From positions 25,542,355-25,606,354 of the forward strand of contig CM055877.1 in the NCBI GenBank assembly GCA_029582165.1: DNA of 64,000 nucleotides, written 5' to 3'. The stretch comes from Portulaca oleracea. Its lineage: Eukaryota; Streptophyta; Magnoliopsida; Caryophyllales; Portulacaceae. A model generated the notes under the pieces. It did no database searches. It worked only from the letters and a program-made list of their open reading frames with translations, and was not told where the DNA came from. Below are positions 12,007-24,330 of this stretch, piece after piece (positions within the stretch are counted from its first letter, which is position 1; every line of letters begins with the position of its first letter). A program made the translations under genes and the position numbers.

Positions 12007-12589
12007 CAAAAAGTCATTTTCTTCAAAAAAATCATCCAAAAAATCAGACACTAAACACTTTCTATGTCCGCCTTTCTAAAAGAAGTAAGTTGAATAACTC
12101 CCTTTTTTCCAGGGGGAAGTTGAATAACTCAAGAAATTAAAATTGGTTGATAGTAACATATATATACTTATAAAATAAGTTAATTTTGGTAATTAATTAG
12201 TTTCAAAAGAAAATGGTAATTAATTGATTAATATACTAATACACGGCATGCAAATTAAGCTAGACGCCTGCTTCATACGTCGGCATAAAGGTAAGTGGAC
12301 AAAAGATTGTTAATTTCAAGATTAGCCAATGCCTAATGAGTCAATCATGGATTATCTCCCCCACTTAAGTTGTCCACTCCTTTTTTTAACTGATTTTGAC
12401 ACCTAATCATTATTAACAAATACTTTAGTCAGCATAAAAAGCACATCTGGGGTTCTGCTCAAAGCCTAAATATCTACCTTCTTCCGAAAAATATCTTCCA
12501 GACGAATCGCAAAACCTAAATATCGACACCAGCCCCTAAATCGCTATCCAATTAGTATTTAAAGTATTAATCACTTTATTAAATTAATA

Positions 12590-12883
12590 CTCCCTCCGTT
12601 CCATATTAATTGACACATTTAAAAAAATTTCACATACCAAGGTTTAACTAAAAAAACTACCTTCATAATTAAATGATACTATTTTCCAAGTTGTTTTTCG
12701 GATATCAAGGTGTAGGTAGTGAGAGAATGTGAGTAGGAGTAGTTATTATTGTTTGAAAAAGTAAAAAGTTAACATAATTATTAAAGTTAAATAATTAAAT
12801 TAGGTATCGGGAAATTGAAAGTGACAATTATTTTGGAACAAAAAAAGTTAGTTTAAGTGTCAATTAATATGGAACGGAGGGAG
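12590..12883. mobile_element. Stowaway MITE, 294 bp
   Basis: It has perfect-looking Stowaway ends: CTCCCTCCGTTCCATATTAA on the left and its inverted form TTAATATGGAACGGAGGGAG on the right, flanked by TA. It is non-coding and would depend on Tc1/mariner transposase supplied elsewhere. Confidence 0.9.
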
Positions 12884-13564
12884 TACTATTATTTACTAAT
12901 AATCCTGATTGTTAATTGATGGGAGTACCCAAAAAGTTGGCTCGTCTGATTCGTAGGTCAACATGTGATGTTGGGACGTCGGCAGCTACCACCCCCCTTA
13001 ACTACGGTATCGTTCTTTTATGCGGTAATTTGCGGTAATTTGTGGTGTAGTACGATTCTTTTTATTTGTTATGACATAATAATAATAAATTTATTTTATG
13101 TCTCTCACTGTTTAATTTGTTATTTTCAAATTCAATACTCTCTCTGTTTATTTCTTTAAAATATGTTTGATTTTCTATAAAATATGTTTGATTTATTAAA
13201 GAAGTGTAGTTTAATTTGAATATAAATGGTGTTAGGTTATTTTTTTATTAATATTATTACTACTACAAATATAATATTAATATTGATATTAATATAATTG
13301 TAACTATTAAATATATTAATATTAACATTAATATATTATATTATTAATATTATCATATAAATTAATATAAATATTGAAATAAAAAATGGTAGTTAATTTG
13401 TTATTAGAAAATAATAGATGATATGAAATAAGAAAAGTTAATTAAAAAGTCAGATAAACAATAAAAAAAATATTATACATTTGATTTCAATACATATTCC
13501 GTGAAAAAAGAATCAAAACAAGCTTTTATCACTAATAAAAATAGCAATAAAATAATAAATAATA

Positions 13565-14122
13565 CTCTCTCCGTTTTTATTTAAGTGTCACATAGGTAAT
13601 TATGTCAAAAACTTTGACCGTAATATCTTAATTTCTATAATGATTCATCAAATAAAATTGATATCAATCACTAAATTTGTAATAAGAAATACTATTGGAA
13701 AAGTATAATATTGTATTTTTTAGGAATTTTAGATGCTAATATACTGAACTTTTGGGGTATTGGACAATAATGCATTGAACTTTGACTTTGGACAATAATG
13801 CACTGAACTTTGGGGGATGTTGGACAATAATGCACTCGAGACAATTTCGACAGTGGCAAACTTGGTGACAATCTTACGTGACAGACCGAAAAGACAAATA
13901 TTTTTGGACCAATTCATCTCTCCACCCGCTACATAGGATTACCACCAAGTTAGCTATTGCCAAAATCATACTGAGTGCATTATTGTTCAACACCCCCAAA
14001 AATCTGATGTATTATTGTCGAGGTCAAAGTTGATCGTTATTATCCCAAAAGTTAAGTATATTAGCATCCAAAAATACGAACCTCAAAAAGCGTGAATGAC
14101 AAATAAAATAAAACGAAGGGAG
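13565..14122. mobile_element. Stowaway-type MITE with internal insertion
   Basis: The left end is CTCTCTCCGTTTTTATTT and the right end is AAATAAAACGAAGGGAG, both next to TA. The left interior (13597-13725) matches the Stowaway at 14190 closely, sharing tatgtcaaaaactttgaccg and related text. That similarity stops where the element at 13727-14074 begins. Confidence 0.75.
13727..14074. mobile_element. Fold-back MITE inserted in the Stowaway
   Basis: Terminal arms of roughly 130 bp are inverted copies. The left outer end reads GATGCTAATATACTGAACTT and the inverted right end reads GATGCTAATATACTTAACTT. Further inward both arms share TTGGACAATAATGCACT-like words. Related ends occur near 29430 and 48633. 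It is non-coding, and the transposase family is not clear from the ends. Confidence 0.65.
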
Positions 14123-14189
14123 TAACAAGGATAATAATGAGGAGAGGAAAAAATAAGAAGATATATTGATTATGATTGTCATAAAACGT

Positions 14190-14424
14190 ACTAAATTCGT
14201 TCTTTTTTATCTGTCGTCTAGAAAATTATGTCAAAAACTTTGACCGTTAATATCTTAATTTGTATAATAATTCATCATATGAAATAGATGTCATTAGATT
14301 CGTAATGAAAAATACTATTAAAAAAGTATAATATTATATTTTTTATCAAAATTTTATATTAAAAATTATTAATTAAAAATTTGACATTAAAAACCGTAAA
14401 TGACATATAAAAAAGAACGGGGTA
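14190..14424. mobile_element. Degenerate Stowaway MITE
   Basis: The left part has CGTTCTTTTTTATCTGTC and the inverted right end has CCCCGTTCTTTTTTATATG. The interior is the same family as the interrupted copy at 13565, and serves as the uninterrupted reference for it. Confidence 0.6.
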
Positions 14425-14590
14425 AGTAATATAATGTGGTAAAATATGAAAGAATATTAAGTGAGTTACTGAGTTAGACACCTTACAAACACAAGAGGGC
14501 CTAAATAGGTTCATATTTCTTTGTTTATTTAAAAGGGCCAGAGTGTTCCATTGTTTATTTAGAAGGACCGGAGTTGTTCCATTTAATTTT

Positions 14591-14983
14591 GGTTGTGTTC
14601 ATATCTATTCTTTTATATGGTTGACTGGCTGCGATGCTACAACACACTGTATTTTGTCACAATCTACCACAATATACCAATTCACTACAACCCATTACAG
14701 TCAACTTTTTCAAATAACTTTTTCACTTTTATCAACACAATTACTTTTTCATATTTACCAATATAATTACTTTTTCACATTTAACAACACAATTTACAAT
14801 TATTTAAAAAACAATATCAAATTTCATCTCACTTTTTTCAATTACTTTTTCACATTTACCAATACAACTTATAATTACTGATACATATTAAAACAAAGCT
14901 CATCATAATTTAGCATAACTTACTACAATTTCATCACACTGCATCATACCGCAACCAACCGTATAAAAGAAACGAACGATGGC
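14591..14983. mobile_element. TIR-type MITE
   Basis: The left text has TTCTTTTATATGGTTGACTG. The inverted right end has TTTCTTTTATACGGTTGGTT, and both continue with GCGATGC/GCGGTATGATGC-like sequence. The interior is AT-rich with repeated ctttttcacatttaccaa words. No clear target duplication was found. Confidence 0.5.
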
Positions 14984-15362
14984 AAGACTGAGAGAGAGGG
15001 CAAAAAGAAATTGATAACGGATCAGACATGAATAGTACTAGTATTTGTACAGAACTTGTGTTGGGTATGGTGAATTGGTGATTGAGATACGCGTCCGGTT
15101 GTTATTGGTCAACGTAAGGCATTTTGCTGTTGTCAAAGTTGGAGTGAATGGGGGCGTCGCATGAGCTCGTGTTAGACACGTGTTTTACTTTTTTGGGCTC
15201 TCAATGCCTGCCTAATTGTAAATTGCCATCTGGCAGCCTTATCTTATTTTTAAAATAAACTGCTACACTTGTGGGACACTCCCCATATTAAAAGCCCCAA
15301 GATGGGTTTTCAAATTTTATACGACGCCATTTTCTATAAAATATTTCCTGTGTTCTACAGTA
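14984..15362. other. Non-coding stretch
   Basis: Intergenic DNA between two MITEs. No coding, RNA gene or repeat was recognised. Confidence 0.4.
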
Positions 15363-15941
15363 CTCACTCAGTCATTCTGGCTTATAATAATTATTAATTT
15401 ACTATTTTTACACTTTTTCTATTGAATTTTTAACATGAAGATAAAAAAGTAATGATAGGATAAAGATATATGAATAATTTAATTATAATATTTAAATAAT
15501 TTCATATAATATAATACTTAACTGATTTATTTTATTAATGAGAAATTGAAATAATTCGACGATTTTTCTACGTTGCACTATTGAACCCTTAAATTTTAGT
15601 GTAAAATAATTCGACGATTTTAGTGTAATACATGAATTGTAATAATCCCAAATTTTAATATATTAGATTATAGTAGTCTAAATTATCATTATATTAGATT
15701 ACAATGTTCTAAATATCATATATCAAAGTGTGGTATTTCAAACTATCTTATATTAGATTGCAGTATTCTAAAATATTGTTCAACGCAAAGAACTCAATGG
15801 TAGGACTATATTAAAATTTAAAGAATCAATAATTCAAATTATAGGGATACATTTCTAAAACTCAACTTATCATTGTCTCATTTTCTATATTGAAATTTTC
15901 AGTTAAAGTGACAACTGACAAGTATTATGGAGCGGAGAGAG
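15363..15941. mobile_element. Possible decayed Stowaway MITE
   Basis: CTCACTCAGTCATTCTGG at the left and ATTATGGAGCGGAGAGAG at the right are weakly inverted and both abut TA. The interior has repeated atattagattayagt words around 15650-15770. The weak match makes this a candidate only. Confidence 0.4.
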
Positions 15942-18189
15942 TATGGTTCCATGACCATTATATTACTCTTTTTGAACTGTCTTTAATATTTTATTTTAGA
16001 CATAAAATTTAAACATAATATTTTATAAAAAATTATAGTATTATATATTTGTAGAAGTAATTAGTTATGAAATTACTGAATAGTAATTATATCAAAAATA
16101 GTAAAGAAAATTGAATTATAGTAAACTTGATTATAAGGATTGGAATAATGCTACGCCAAATTTTAGAGATGCATTAAATGAAGGTAAACAATTGAATCTT
16201 TGAATTTCAATATACTGTCATCGAGTTGGTCCAAGCTGATGTTTTGAACCACTAGAATCCAATAAATGATAGTTTGCATTATAGTACAAAAATTATCAAC
16301 AAAAACATATATTAAAGTCCATATATATAAGATGATTAATATTCACATAGTACAAAATAAGGTAGATTTTTATGTAGTTAAAGTCAATACAATATTCATG
16401 AATCATTCCAAACACAAAAGATGATACTAAGCTGAGATATAGTGATTAATTATTTTAATAAAGCCTTTAGAAAAGTATCTTTAAATTTTTTTTTAAATTA
16501 CTAACATCTTTTTACACTTAAAAATGTTTTCAAGCAATGTACAATAGTCAAAAGTTGTTTAGTTCTTTTTAATAGCAAAAAGAAATTAGTTATTTATAAC
16601 TGAAAAGCCTAAATTGAGATAAAATATATACAACATAAATAAATAAATAAATAAATAAATTTGTATATATACAAAATTGTCGACCTTTTTCCATGATCGC
16701 CTCAAATCATCTGCAAACAAAAAAAAAAAAAAATCAAAGTTAAAGCATTTCTCCACATTTTCAGTTTTATGAGTAAAAAAACCTCAATTTGCTCAGCCTT
16801 CAAAAAGAGAAAAACAAGTTGTTGCAAATTGCAATAGAAAAAAAAAAAATTTATTGGCACAATTGAGGTCGGCTGATAATCCAAACAAAAAAACAAAAAA
16901 AGCTCATGCATGTCAAATTGGCAATATATAAATACTCTAAGAGTAGAAGATTGTTGATTCCAAGAGGAACATCACATAATACAAGGTTTCTAGCACATTT
17001 GAGAGCCTTGTTTTAATTAGTAGTACTGCCTATTATATGGTTTGTGTAGTAGTTTAGTACTAATGGTACTAGACTACTACTTTATGTAATATTTAAAAAT
17101 AGTAGTAGACTATTAGGGTTTAAGTTTTAAAAACTCCAAATGGCTATTATGTTATGTTTTGGAATGCTTGAAATTGGCACAGGCCACTTTGCTTTAGAGA
17201 CGTTGGATCAAGTGGTCCATATTTAATCTTTGTTAATATGTTCTTTAGGATCAATTTTAGGTAAAATTTTAATTTTCTGTTGATATTGTATTTCAACTTT
17301 TTTTTCCCCTTTTTCTTTTGGTGATGATTTTGAAGTTGTTCTTACTATTAGCAAATTTGATAAATAGTTGATTTGATTCAGTGATAAAATGTTGTGATAA
17401 TTTTAACTAATTAGTACTTCAATTCCAATTTTATTTGAGTTGAGTGATCTTTTCCACTAAATAATCCAATTTATGGATAATAAATTTTTTTATTATAAAA
17501 AATGAGTTATAAAGATTTTAGGTATTAGTTCTGATCAGATTATATTTCAAGTAATTTTCTTATGACTTCATATTGGATTTTGTTTACTAGAAAATCTTAT
17601 ATTGAATGTAAGCTTTTTACTCAAAAGAAAAGGAATTGAATGTCCATTTAGAAATGAATTTTGCAAACATTATAACTGCATTCTATTCTTCAAATTTTAT
17701 TGAAGTTGGACTGGTCCTTGTCAGTTGACTTATACAAGATGAACTCAATTCTAGTTACTTTTATTATATTATTAAAATATTATTTTTCATTATGAATTTA
17801 ATAATAATTCATAAACTAAAACATTGTACATGTTGACAAATTAATGATTAGAGTTTTTCAAAGTTAATTGATGCACATTATTCATTATAAGTTTAGTGAT
17901 GCCCATACTGAAATGTTGTACATATTGAGACCCCGTTCTTTAAAGTGGTAGAATTAAGTTAGGTAAAATAAGGTTGATAAAGAAAGGAAATGTAAGAGAA
18001 ATAAAATAGTAGTAAAATGACACTAATTTAATTTTTTTTAGGGATTTAGGTAAAATAAGATAATATAAAAAATAAAAAATATGATAAAGTTAACTTACCA
18101 AATAGGACTCTCACGTAATGATTAGAGTTTTTCAAAATTTACCTCATGGGTAAATTTAAATTACAGATAAAATAGAGAGAAAGAATATT
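15942..18189. other. AT-rich intergenic DNA
   Basis: No coding region was recognised. Short open frames here are low-complexity. A short (AAAT)n tract is listed separately. Around 17870-18130 a phrase (atgattagagtttttcaaa) appears twice, about 270 bp apart. Confidence 0.4.
16636..16660. repeat. (AAAT)n microsatellite
   Basis: Six copies of the 4-bp word aaat in a perfect run. Confidence 0.9.
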
Positions 18190-18470
18190 TCCTAATTTGT
18201 TTTGTTTTAAAAATGTAGTAAGAGCAAGCAGGTGCAGGTCCCCACATAAGTAAAGGCTTGAAGATATTTTTGCAATTTTGCTCATCAGTTTATGTCTGTC
18301 TCTCCTCCCTCTCTCTTCCTGGTGTGCTTCCCTGAAGGGGACACGTCTACCCTCCAATTTCGTCTGCAATCTTACATTTCGAATTCTGGCAGTTTCAATT
18401 TCCATCGCATTTCCAGGGATTCTTTCATGCGTGTTTGATCGATTTCTTCGATGATTTTCGTTCCAATTCG
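18190..18470 (+). other. Candidate 5' untranslated exon of a plus-strand gene
   Basis: A pyrimidine-rich stretch (ctgtctctcctccctctctc at 18296) leads into higher-complexity DNA that ends at a strong plant donor, TTCG|GTGAGTTTCT (GT at 18471). The next candidate exon is at 19269. The start is not defined and no convincing TATA box was placed. This looks like a plant leader exon followed by a leader intron, but there is no protein homology to support it. Confidence 0.35.
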
Positions 18471-19268
18471 GTGAGTTTCTGCAAGCATTTAGGCTTCATA
18501 CAGCTTTCCTTTATAAGTTGTTGAGTTTGATCGATTCTCTTATGAATAATTAACTTCCCAAAGTGTTTACAATCCCCAATTTCATGTGTTTTCTTTGCGG
18601 ATTTCTGTTTATTTTCTACTTGCTCCATTCAAATTCTGCCATTTTCATGATTTTTATCGGCTTCTTTGCTTGCATTATGATTTTTTCCCAATTTTCCTTA
18701 TGTATTCCGTTTTGAAACTGCTTGCTATTATCCTTTGAACTTCATTGTTCATTTGTTATTTTTTTCGTCTCTCGTTCTTCTTTATACATTTTTGCGCTTT
18801 GATTTTTTTTTTTTGTGTTTTATCGGGGGCCGGTTTATTAATTCATTCATTCATTTCTGGGATGATCCGAGAGAAAGAGACACTAACGAAGAGTGATCTT
18901 CATAGGAGGAAATTAGTTTTTGATTTCTGTGTTTTTGCCGAAAGAGGATTTGCATAATTTCAATCTAAAGACAACTCTTGTAACAGTCCTATTACTGATA
19001 AATCTGATTTCCGATAGATTTATCTGTATTTTATGATCTGAACTCAACGTGTTTGAGATTTTGATTCATTCTGTTCGTTTGATTTATAAAACTAGGGTAA
19101 GTTCATCATAATCTGGCTACTACTCTTTGTTAACATATGTATTACTTGACACTTGCAATGCATAGTAATTCATATCATTTCTGAAGCAAAATATTCCCTT
19201 TATTTTATGTCTTTAATCCAGTGTTTCTATGTTTTTGACATTTCTTTTTTCCTTTTCTTGGATTGTAG

Positions 19269-19341
19269 ATGAAGCTAGATTGAAGTGATTATGAGGAATA
19301 AAAGTTGGATTGAACATAGCCCTTTATGTGGAGCTCACCAG
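19269..19341 (+). CDS. Candidate first coding exon of an unidentified gene
   Basis: A TTGTAG acceptor precedes 19269 and a CAG|GTAATT donor follows 19341. From ATG 19291 the exon encodes 17 residues, MRNKSWIEHSPLCGAHQ, ending exactly at a codon boundary. An upstream exon with a GTGAGT donor is proposed at 18190-18470, giving the common plant layout of a leader intron before the first codon. I do not recognise the protein and found no convincing next exon between 19.4 and 34 kb. The gene may be truncated by later insertions, have very short exons, or be non-coding. Confidence 0.3.
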
Positions 19342-20368
19342 GTAATTATTTTATTTACTATGTGTTATTTTGTGGTCCTTTGTTCAACATGGATTATCGT
19401 ACTTTGCCTTGTAGCTAGATTAATTGTAGAAGTCAGTTGTCTTATGGCATATCAATTTGTGAAATGTTGGATTTCATTCACGCATTGAAATATGGTTGTG
19501 TTTCTTTGGAGAGCTGTTTTTTCTCCTCCAGGAAACATAAAATACATCTTGTTGTGAGCAAAGTTTCTACGCTACCTGCTTGGCCTTTGCAATATTCACC
19601 TAACCTACTTGGATGTCATGGCTATCTTGCTTACCAATTTGATTTGACTTTCGCCTTCAACTATTTTTTGAATATTCTTTCAGTTTTTGTCTCCAACTTT
19701 TTTTTTTGGGTGTTCTTTTAATTTTTGTTTTCTTTTGTTTTGTAATATCTTCAATTTTCTATCTAGAATGGGGCATGCTATTCATTCCAATGAATAATCT
19801 AAAATGATATTGACTTGTTTATAGCCATAGTAATTAGTTTGAACTTTTGTTCATCTTTTGATTCACTTCATCCTACTTTGATAGTCTTAGCTTAAAACTA
19901 AATTTGCTGATTGCTTGAGCTCAAGAAATAGTATTGGTTATGTATATGAGAAGTCAGTTCTTTAGATAGCTTGTCGTATTGTTGACAAGTGGATGGCTTA
20001 CATTTTTAATAAAAACAAGGAGAGAGAGTCTGATGGAGTCCTTACCGGAAAGTAGTTTTTGGTTATTAAGTACATTCAAATAAGGGAAGATAAAATCCTT
20101 GGTGAAACTAGTTAGATGCGATCCTTTGTATTCTACGCTTGACCTATTGCTAAAGACACTATGAAAGATTTGAAAGGATTTTTTTTATATTATTATTATC
20201 AAAATTTGGTAGAAGTTATATATGAGCAACACATTATCTTTCTGAGTAGAATATAAAATCAATTCTAACTAAAATAAAGAGCCCATAGCTATATAATAAT
20301 TACATAAAAATCAATTAATGAAGCATTTGTTAATTTTGGTTGAGAGGGCAAGTGATAACTACACAATA
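19342..20368. other. Non-coding stretch after the candidate exon
   Basis: T-rich DNA compatible with an intron of the candidate plus-strand gene. The open frame at 19437-19721 shows no domain, and its ending in Phe-rich low complexity argues against coding. Confidence 0.35.
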
Positions 20369-20651
20369 CTCCCTCCTTCCATATTATTTGTCACTTTAGA
20401 CATGATTTAGAAAACAAAAACAACCTCCTATCTACATTAATTTACCTCATTGGAAATGTGAAAATGTTGAATAAAATGGTGAATAAAAAAGGAAAAAGGT
20501 GAATAAAAAAGAAAAATGGAAGAAAAAGATGTAATTCATAAGGTTAATTTGATAAATGAGTAATTAATGTGCTATTGGAATTATAAAGTGATAGATATTA
20601 TGGGAAAAAAGAAAATTAGTTAAAGTGACATATAATATGGGAAGGACGGAG
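20369..20651. mobile_element. Stowaway MITE, 283 bp
   Basis: The ends are CTCCCTCCTTCCATATTAT and its inverted form ATATAATATGGGAAGGACGGAG, flanked by TA on both sides. It is non-coding. Confidence 0.85.
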
Positions 20652-20979
20652 TAATAGCGACATAAAACAAAGTGCCTATTGTGATGATCTACATAATAAC
20701 TGCTCGAAGAATTTTAGGTACAAAAAATGTAAGACTTTAGCAAATGAACAATAAAACTAGTGGGGAGGGTGTTTGAGTTTTCTAAGATTTTATGGAGCTT
20801 ACAAACTGTAGAGCTCTTTGTGCTAATGCTCAAAGATGACTATATGTTATATACCAATAAAAAAACTACAATTGCATCATATAACTATAGTTTTTTGAAA
20901 GATATTTTTTTGACATATATACTAGACCCACATTAGCAATGTATATTTTAAATTTAACTTAAATAGTAATCTCAATGAA

Positions 20980-20980
<1 letters not shown>

Positions 20981-21013
<33 letters not shown>
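20981..21013. repeat. (TTA)n microsatellite
   Basis: About eleven copies of the trinucleotide, directly before a copy of the roughly 115-bp dispersed repeat at 21030. Confidence 0.9.
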
Positions 21014-21015
<2 letters not shown>

Positions 21016-21029
21016 CAAAACCAAAACCA

Positions 21030-21150
21030 AAACTTTGAAATCCCGCCCATGCGAGATATGGAGGGGTCAAATGTAGCAATCTTACCCCAAAATTTTCCAA
21101 TTTAGAGACAGGTTCTAATTGACCCAAGATTTAAGCCTTGGCATTGTGAG
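21030..21150 (+). repeat. Dispersed repeat, copy 1 of 3 (possible SINE)
   Basis: It shares with 36688-36800 and 53231-53345 the order: gcc-rich start, GGAGGGGTCAAATGTAGCA, TACCCC, AAAATTTTnCAATTT, and GGTTCTAATTGACCCAAG. All three are in plus orientation. The word GGGTCAAATG (GGGTCGAATG in the third copy) loosely resembles a pol III B box, which is why a SINE is suggested. Confidence 0.5.
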
Positions 21151-22213
21151 GGGAATAACTCTAGTAGGAAGTCAAGTTCTTTTTGATACGCTCAAAGTGT
21201 TGTGAGAAGGGAAAGGGGTATTGATGGCACCCTTTTTTTCTATTTTAATATGTATAACGATAGTTAAAATTTTGATAGCTAACGTGAAATACCTTTGCTT
21301 GAAATCGAATAACTATGTAATGTCGTTCGTCTACCTTGCGGGACTATGTGCAAACAATACAAGAGATGAAAGAATATTAGCTTTAATTGTAGCTCCATAT
21401 CTCAAATTTGTTGTTTGCTAGTATTATGTTACTTCATTTAGCCTTATCATTTTGCTTTCGGTTCCATTAAGCTCAAAGGTGTTTGCATCCTAAAAGGAAA
21501 TGTTTTAGCCGACGCTTCTTTCTATGTTTTAAGAAGTGAGCATGAAATTAGAATCGCATATTGTTTCACCATAGTTTTGTCATGTTGTATTTAGAGTTTT
21601 TGTTTTTTAGCTTTTAAATTTTTTGTTGTGTAATCAAACAAATATATATGAATGGGGCACCTGTACAAAAAATCACGCCGTCAAACTCTCATGTCACATT
21701 GTTTTTAAAAAATCTAAAACGAGATACCTTTTTTGCCACAATCCACAATCGATAAGAGAATTAGAAATCTTGGATGAGGGCCAATATATCTCTAAAAGAG
21801 TTTATTTCGTTAAACTTTGAAAGAGTCATTGAATTGCACAAAGGGTAGGAATATATTAACCATTTGGCGGTATCCTTTAGGATACAAGCATTCATATCCA
21901 GTTGAACATTATTCGGAGATATGGCGTCATATATCAAATATCGATGGAAAGTGCCCCACTTACTAGGGAATTGTGGAGGCTTGGAAAAATTCAGAACCAT
22001 ATTAAATCATATCATAACAATTGTTGTAATCATATACATAGTGGTAGAACCCTTTTCTATTGTTCAAGCTCGTTTAAGTACAAAATGTTAACTATAGCAT
22101 AGCACATGAGTTGATGTAGACTATCAATATTGAACATGGGACTCAAAAACTTCTCCCCCTTTCCCCAGTGCAATGGTGTGAAATTAACCTTTTTAGGCTA
22201 AGGTTATTTTCAT
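21151..22213. other. Non-coding stretch before the tandem array
   Basis: Several short open frames are present on both strands but none has a recognisable domain or splice context. Confidence 0.4.
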
Positions 22214-22543
22214 CTTAACGTTGACGCCCTTGATTATGATGTTATGTTTCATGTCATGTTCATCGAAGCTCTGATGTCCTTTAAGAAATTCAACCTTTTC
22301 CCCAAAAGAACCTAAATGGGTTGAGCCACCAAACTTGGACACAATACCCTTGAAGAAATTGGCCCTTGACCGATTGTGGGAATCCTTGTTGCTAAGATAA
22401 TTCATTCGGATCGAAAGGGAATCAATATGAGGAATTAAAGAAGCAAAGTGTTTAGAAACCAAGATGTGGATTGAAGGGTGCAGGGGGCGTGAATTAGGAA
22501 AGGTTAAGTGTAGTTTGCATAGTTTTGAGCACTTTTGTCTCAA
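22193..22543 (-). CDS. Hypothetical ORF, array unit 1
   Basis: A 116-codon frame starting MRQKCSKLCKLHLTFPN. It shares its body with the frames of units 3 and 4 but has a different C-terminal end, because the unit boundary falls inside the frame: the last residues come from unique flanking DNA. No domain was recognised. An exon or pseudogene fragment is possible. There is no promoter evidence. Confidence 0.25.
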   Translation of the reverse strand: MRQKCSKLCKLHLTFPNSRPLHPSIHILVSKHFASLIPHIDSLSIRMNYLSNKDSHNRSRANFFKGIVSKFGGSTHLGSFGEKVEFLKGHQSFDEHDMKHNIIIKGVNVKMKITLA

Positions 22544-23057
22544 ATGGAAGTGTCAGAGGCAGTGTTTCAAATATTATATAAATGTGTAATAAGTTCAGAC
22601 TTTTGTTCCTTAGGGACAAGTCTTTAGTCTAACATATTGTCCTCTTATTCATTTTTTATTTTTTTAGAAAAGGTCAAAGCTTTAGATCAAGCTAGTGTTT
22701 CACTTAGCATTTGGTATCTACATGTCTTACTGAAAACACAAAACAATACCCATTTTATATTCATCATCTTAGGTCACCCCTTGTCACCCATATTTGAAGC
22801 CCTTTTGTCTTCTTCATCTAGAGATCCTTAGAAATGCACACATAAAAGGGAAGATACTGAAGATTGGAGACATCCCATGAAGTCAAAAAATTGTTGGTGG
22901 GTACCCCACATTTTATGGGAGCTACTTTTAGCACCCTTTGTTTCTAGAATGCATTTTGAAGTACCTCATAATTTAGATTAACACTTACTGGAGGACAAAT
23001 CCGTGACTTTGACATGTTTTGGGTGAAGCCACCTGGATTGCAATTTCTTACATGCTC

Positions 23058-23081
23058 TTGGAGCACGTGCTCCAAATATGG
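23058..23081. promoter_or_regulatory. 18-bp palindrome plus CArG site, unit 1
   Basis: TTGGAGCACGTGCTCCAA is a perfect 18-bp palindrome centred on a G-box (CACGTG). CCAAATATGG, a CC(A/T)6GG CArG-type site of the kind bound by MADS proteins, overlaps its right edge (23072-23081). These are sequence matches only. Activity is not shown. Confidence 0.5.
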
Positions 23082-23535
23082 TCATTGTTCACTCTCAATA
23101 GCATAATTGTTTTCTCATACCTACCCGTTGTTCACTCTCAATAGCATAAATGTTCACTCATACCTACCTGAATCACATGCTCCAAGTGCTTGTAATATGT
23201 ATTGCACCGGGATAGATCGAGTTGCCCCTCATTTTTAGAGTTAACTCTCGTTGGCAACTTGTTTACAACTTCCCAAAACCTCATCTTCCTCAAAAGCACT
23301 CTTTATCATCCTATCAATTTCTTTGTCCTCCTTACCCACCTTAGTCTATGGCTTTATTATCACCATTGTTGCTATTTTCATCACCTACCCAAAACGTTGT
23401 AAATCTTGCTCCTTCACATGCTACAATTTCATCAATAAATTCCCAACATTTGTGAAGAACTTAACGTTGACGCCCTTGATTATGATGTTATGTTTCATGT
23501 CATGTTCATCGAAGCTCTGATGTCCTTTAAGAAAT

Positions 23536-23787
23536 TCAACCTTTTCCCCAAAAGAACCTAAATGGGTTGAGCCACCAAACTTGGACACAATACCCTTGAA
23601 GAAATCGCCCTGACCGATCAGGGGAATCCTTGTTGCTAAGATAATTCATTCGGATCGAAAGGGAATCAATATGAGGAATTAAAGAAGCAAAGTGTTTAGA
23701 AACCAAGATGTGGATTGAAGGGTGCAGGGGGCGTGAATTAGGAAAGGTTAAGTGTAGTTTGCATAGTTTTGAGCACTTTTGTCTCAA
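23536..23787 (-). pseudogene. Hypothetical ORF, array unit 2, frameshifted
   Basis: The same frame as in the other units for its first 63 or so residues (to YLSNKDS). Small changes around 23605-23625, absent from units 1, 3 and 4, then shift it and it ends early. Unit 2 reads cgccctgaccgatcagggg where the other units read ggcccttgaccgattgtggg. Confidence 0.3.
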
Positions 23788-24306
23788 ATGGAAGTGTCAG
23801 AGAGACGAGTGTTTCAAATATTATATAAATGTGTGCAATAAGTTCAGACTTTTGTTCCTTAGGGACAAGTCTTTAGTCTAACATATTGTCCTCTTATTCA
23901 TTTTTTATTTTTTTAGAAAAGGTCAAAGCTTTAGATCAAGCTAGTGTTTCACTTAGCATTTGGTATCTACATGTCTTACTGAAAACACAAAACAATACCC
24001 ATTTTATATTCATCATCTTAGGTCACCCCTTGTCACCCATATTTGAAGCCCTTTTGTCTTCTTCATCTAGAGATCCTTAGAAATGCACACATAAAAGGGA
24101 AGATACTGAAGATTGGAGACATCCCATGAAGTCAAAAAATTGTTGGTGGGTACCCCACATTTTATGGGAGCTACTTTTAGCACCCTTTGTTTCTAGAATG
24201 CATTTTGAAGTACCTCATAATTTAGATTAACACTTACTGGAGGACAAATCCGTGACTTTGACATGTTTTGGGTGAAGCCACCTGGATTGCAATTTCTTAC
24301 ATGCTC

Positions 24307-24330
24307 TTGGAGCACGTGCTCCAAATATGG
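24307..24330. promoter_or_regulatory. 18-bp palindrome plus CArG site, unit 2
   Basis: Identical copy of the site at 23058, at the matching position of the second unit. Confidence 0.5.
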
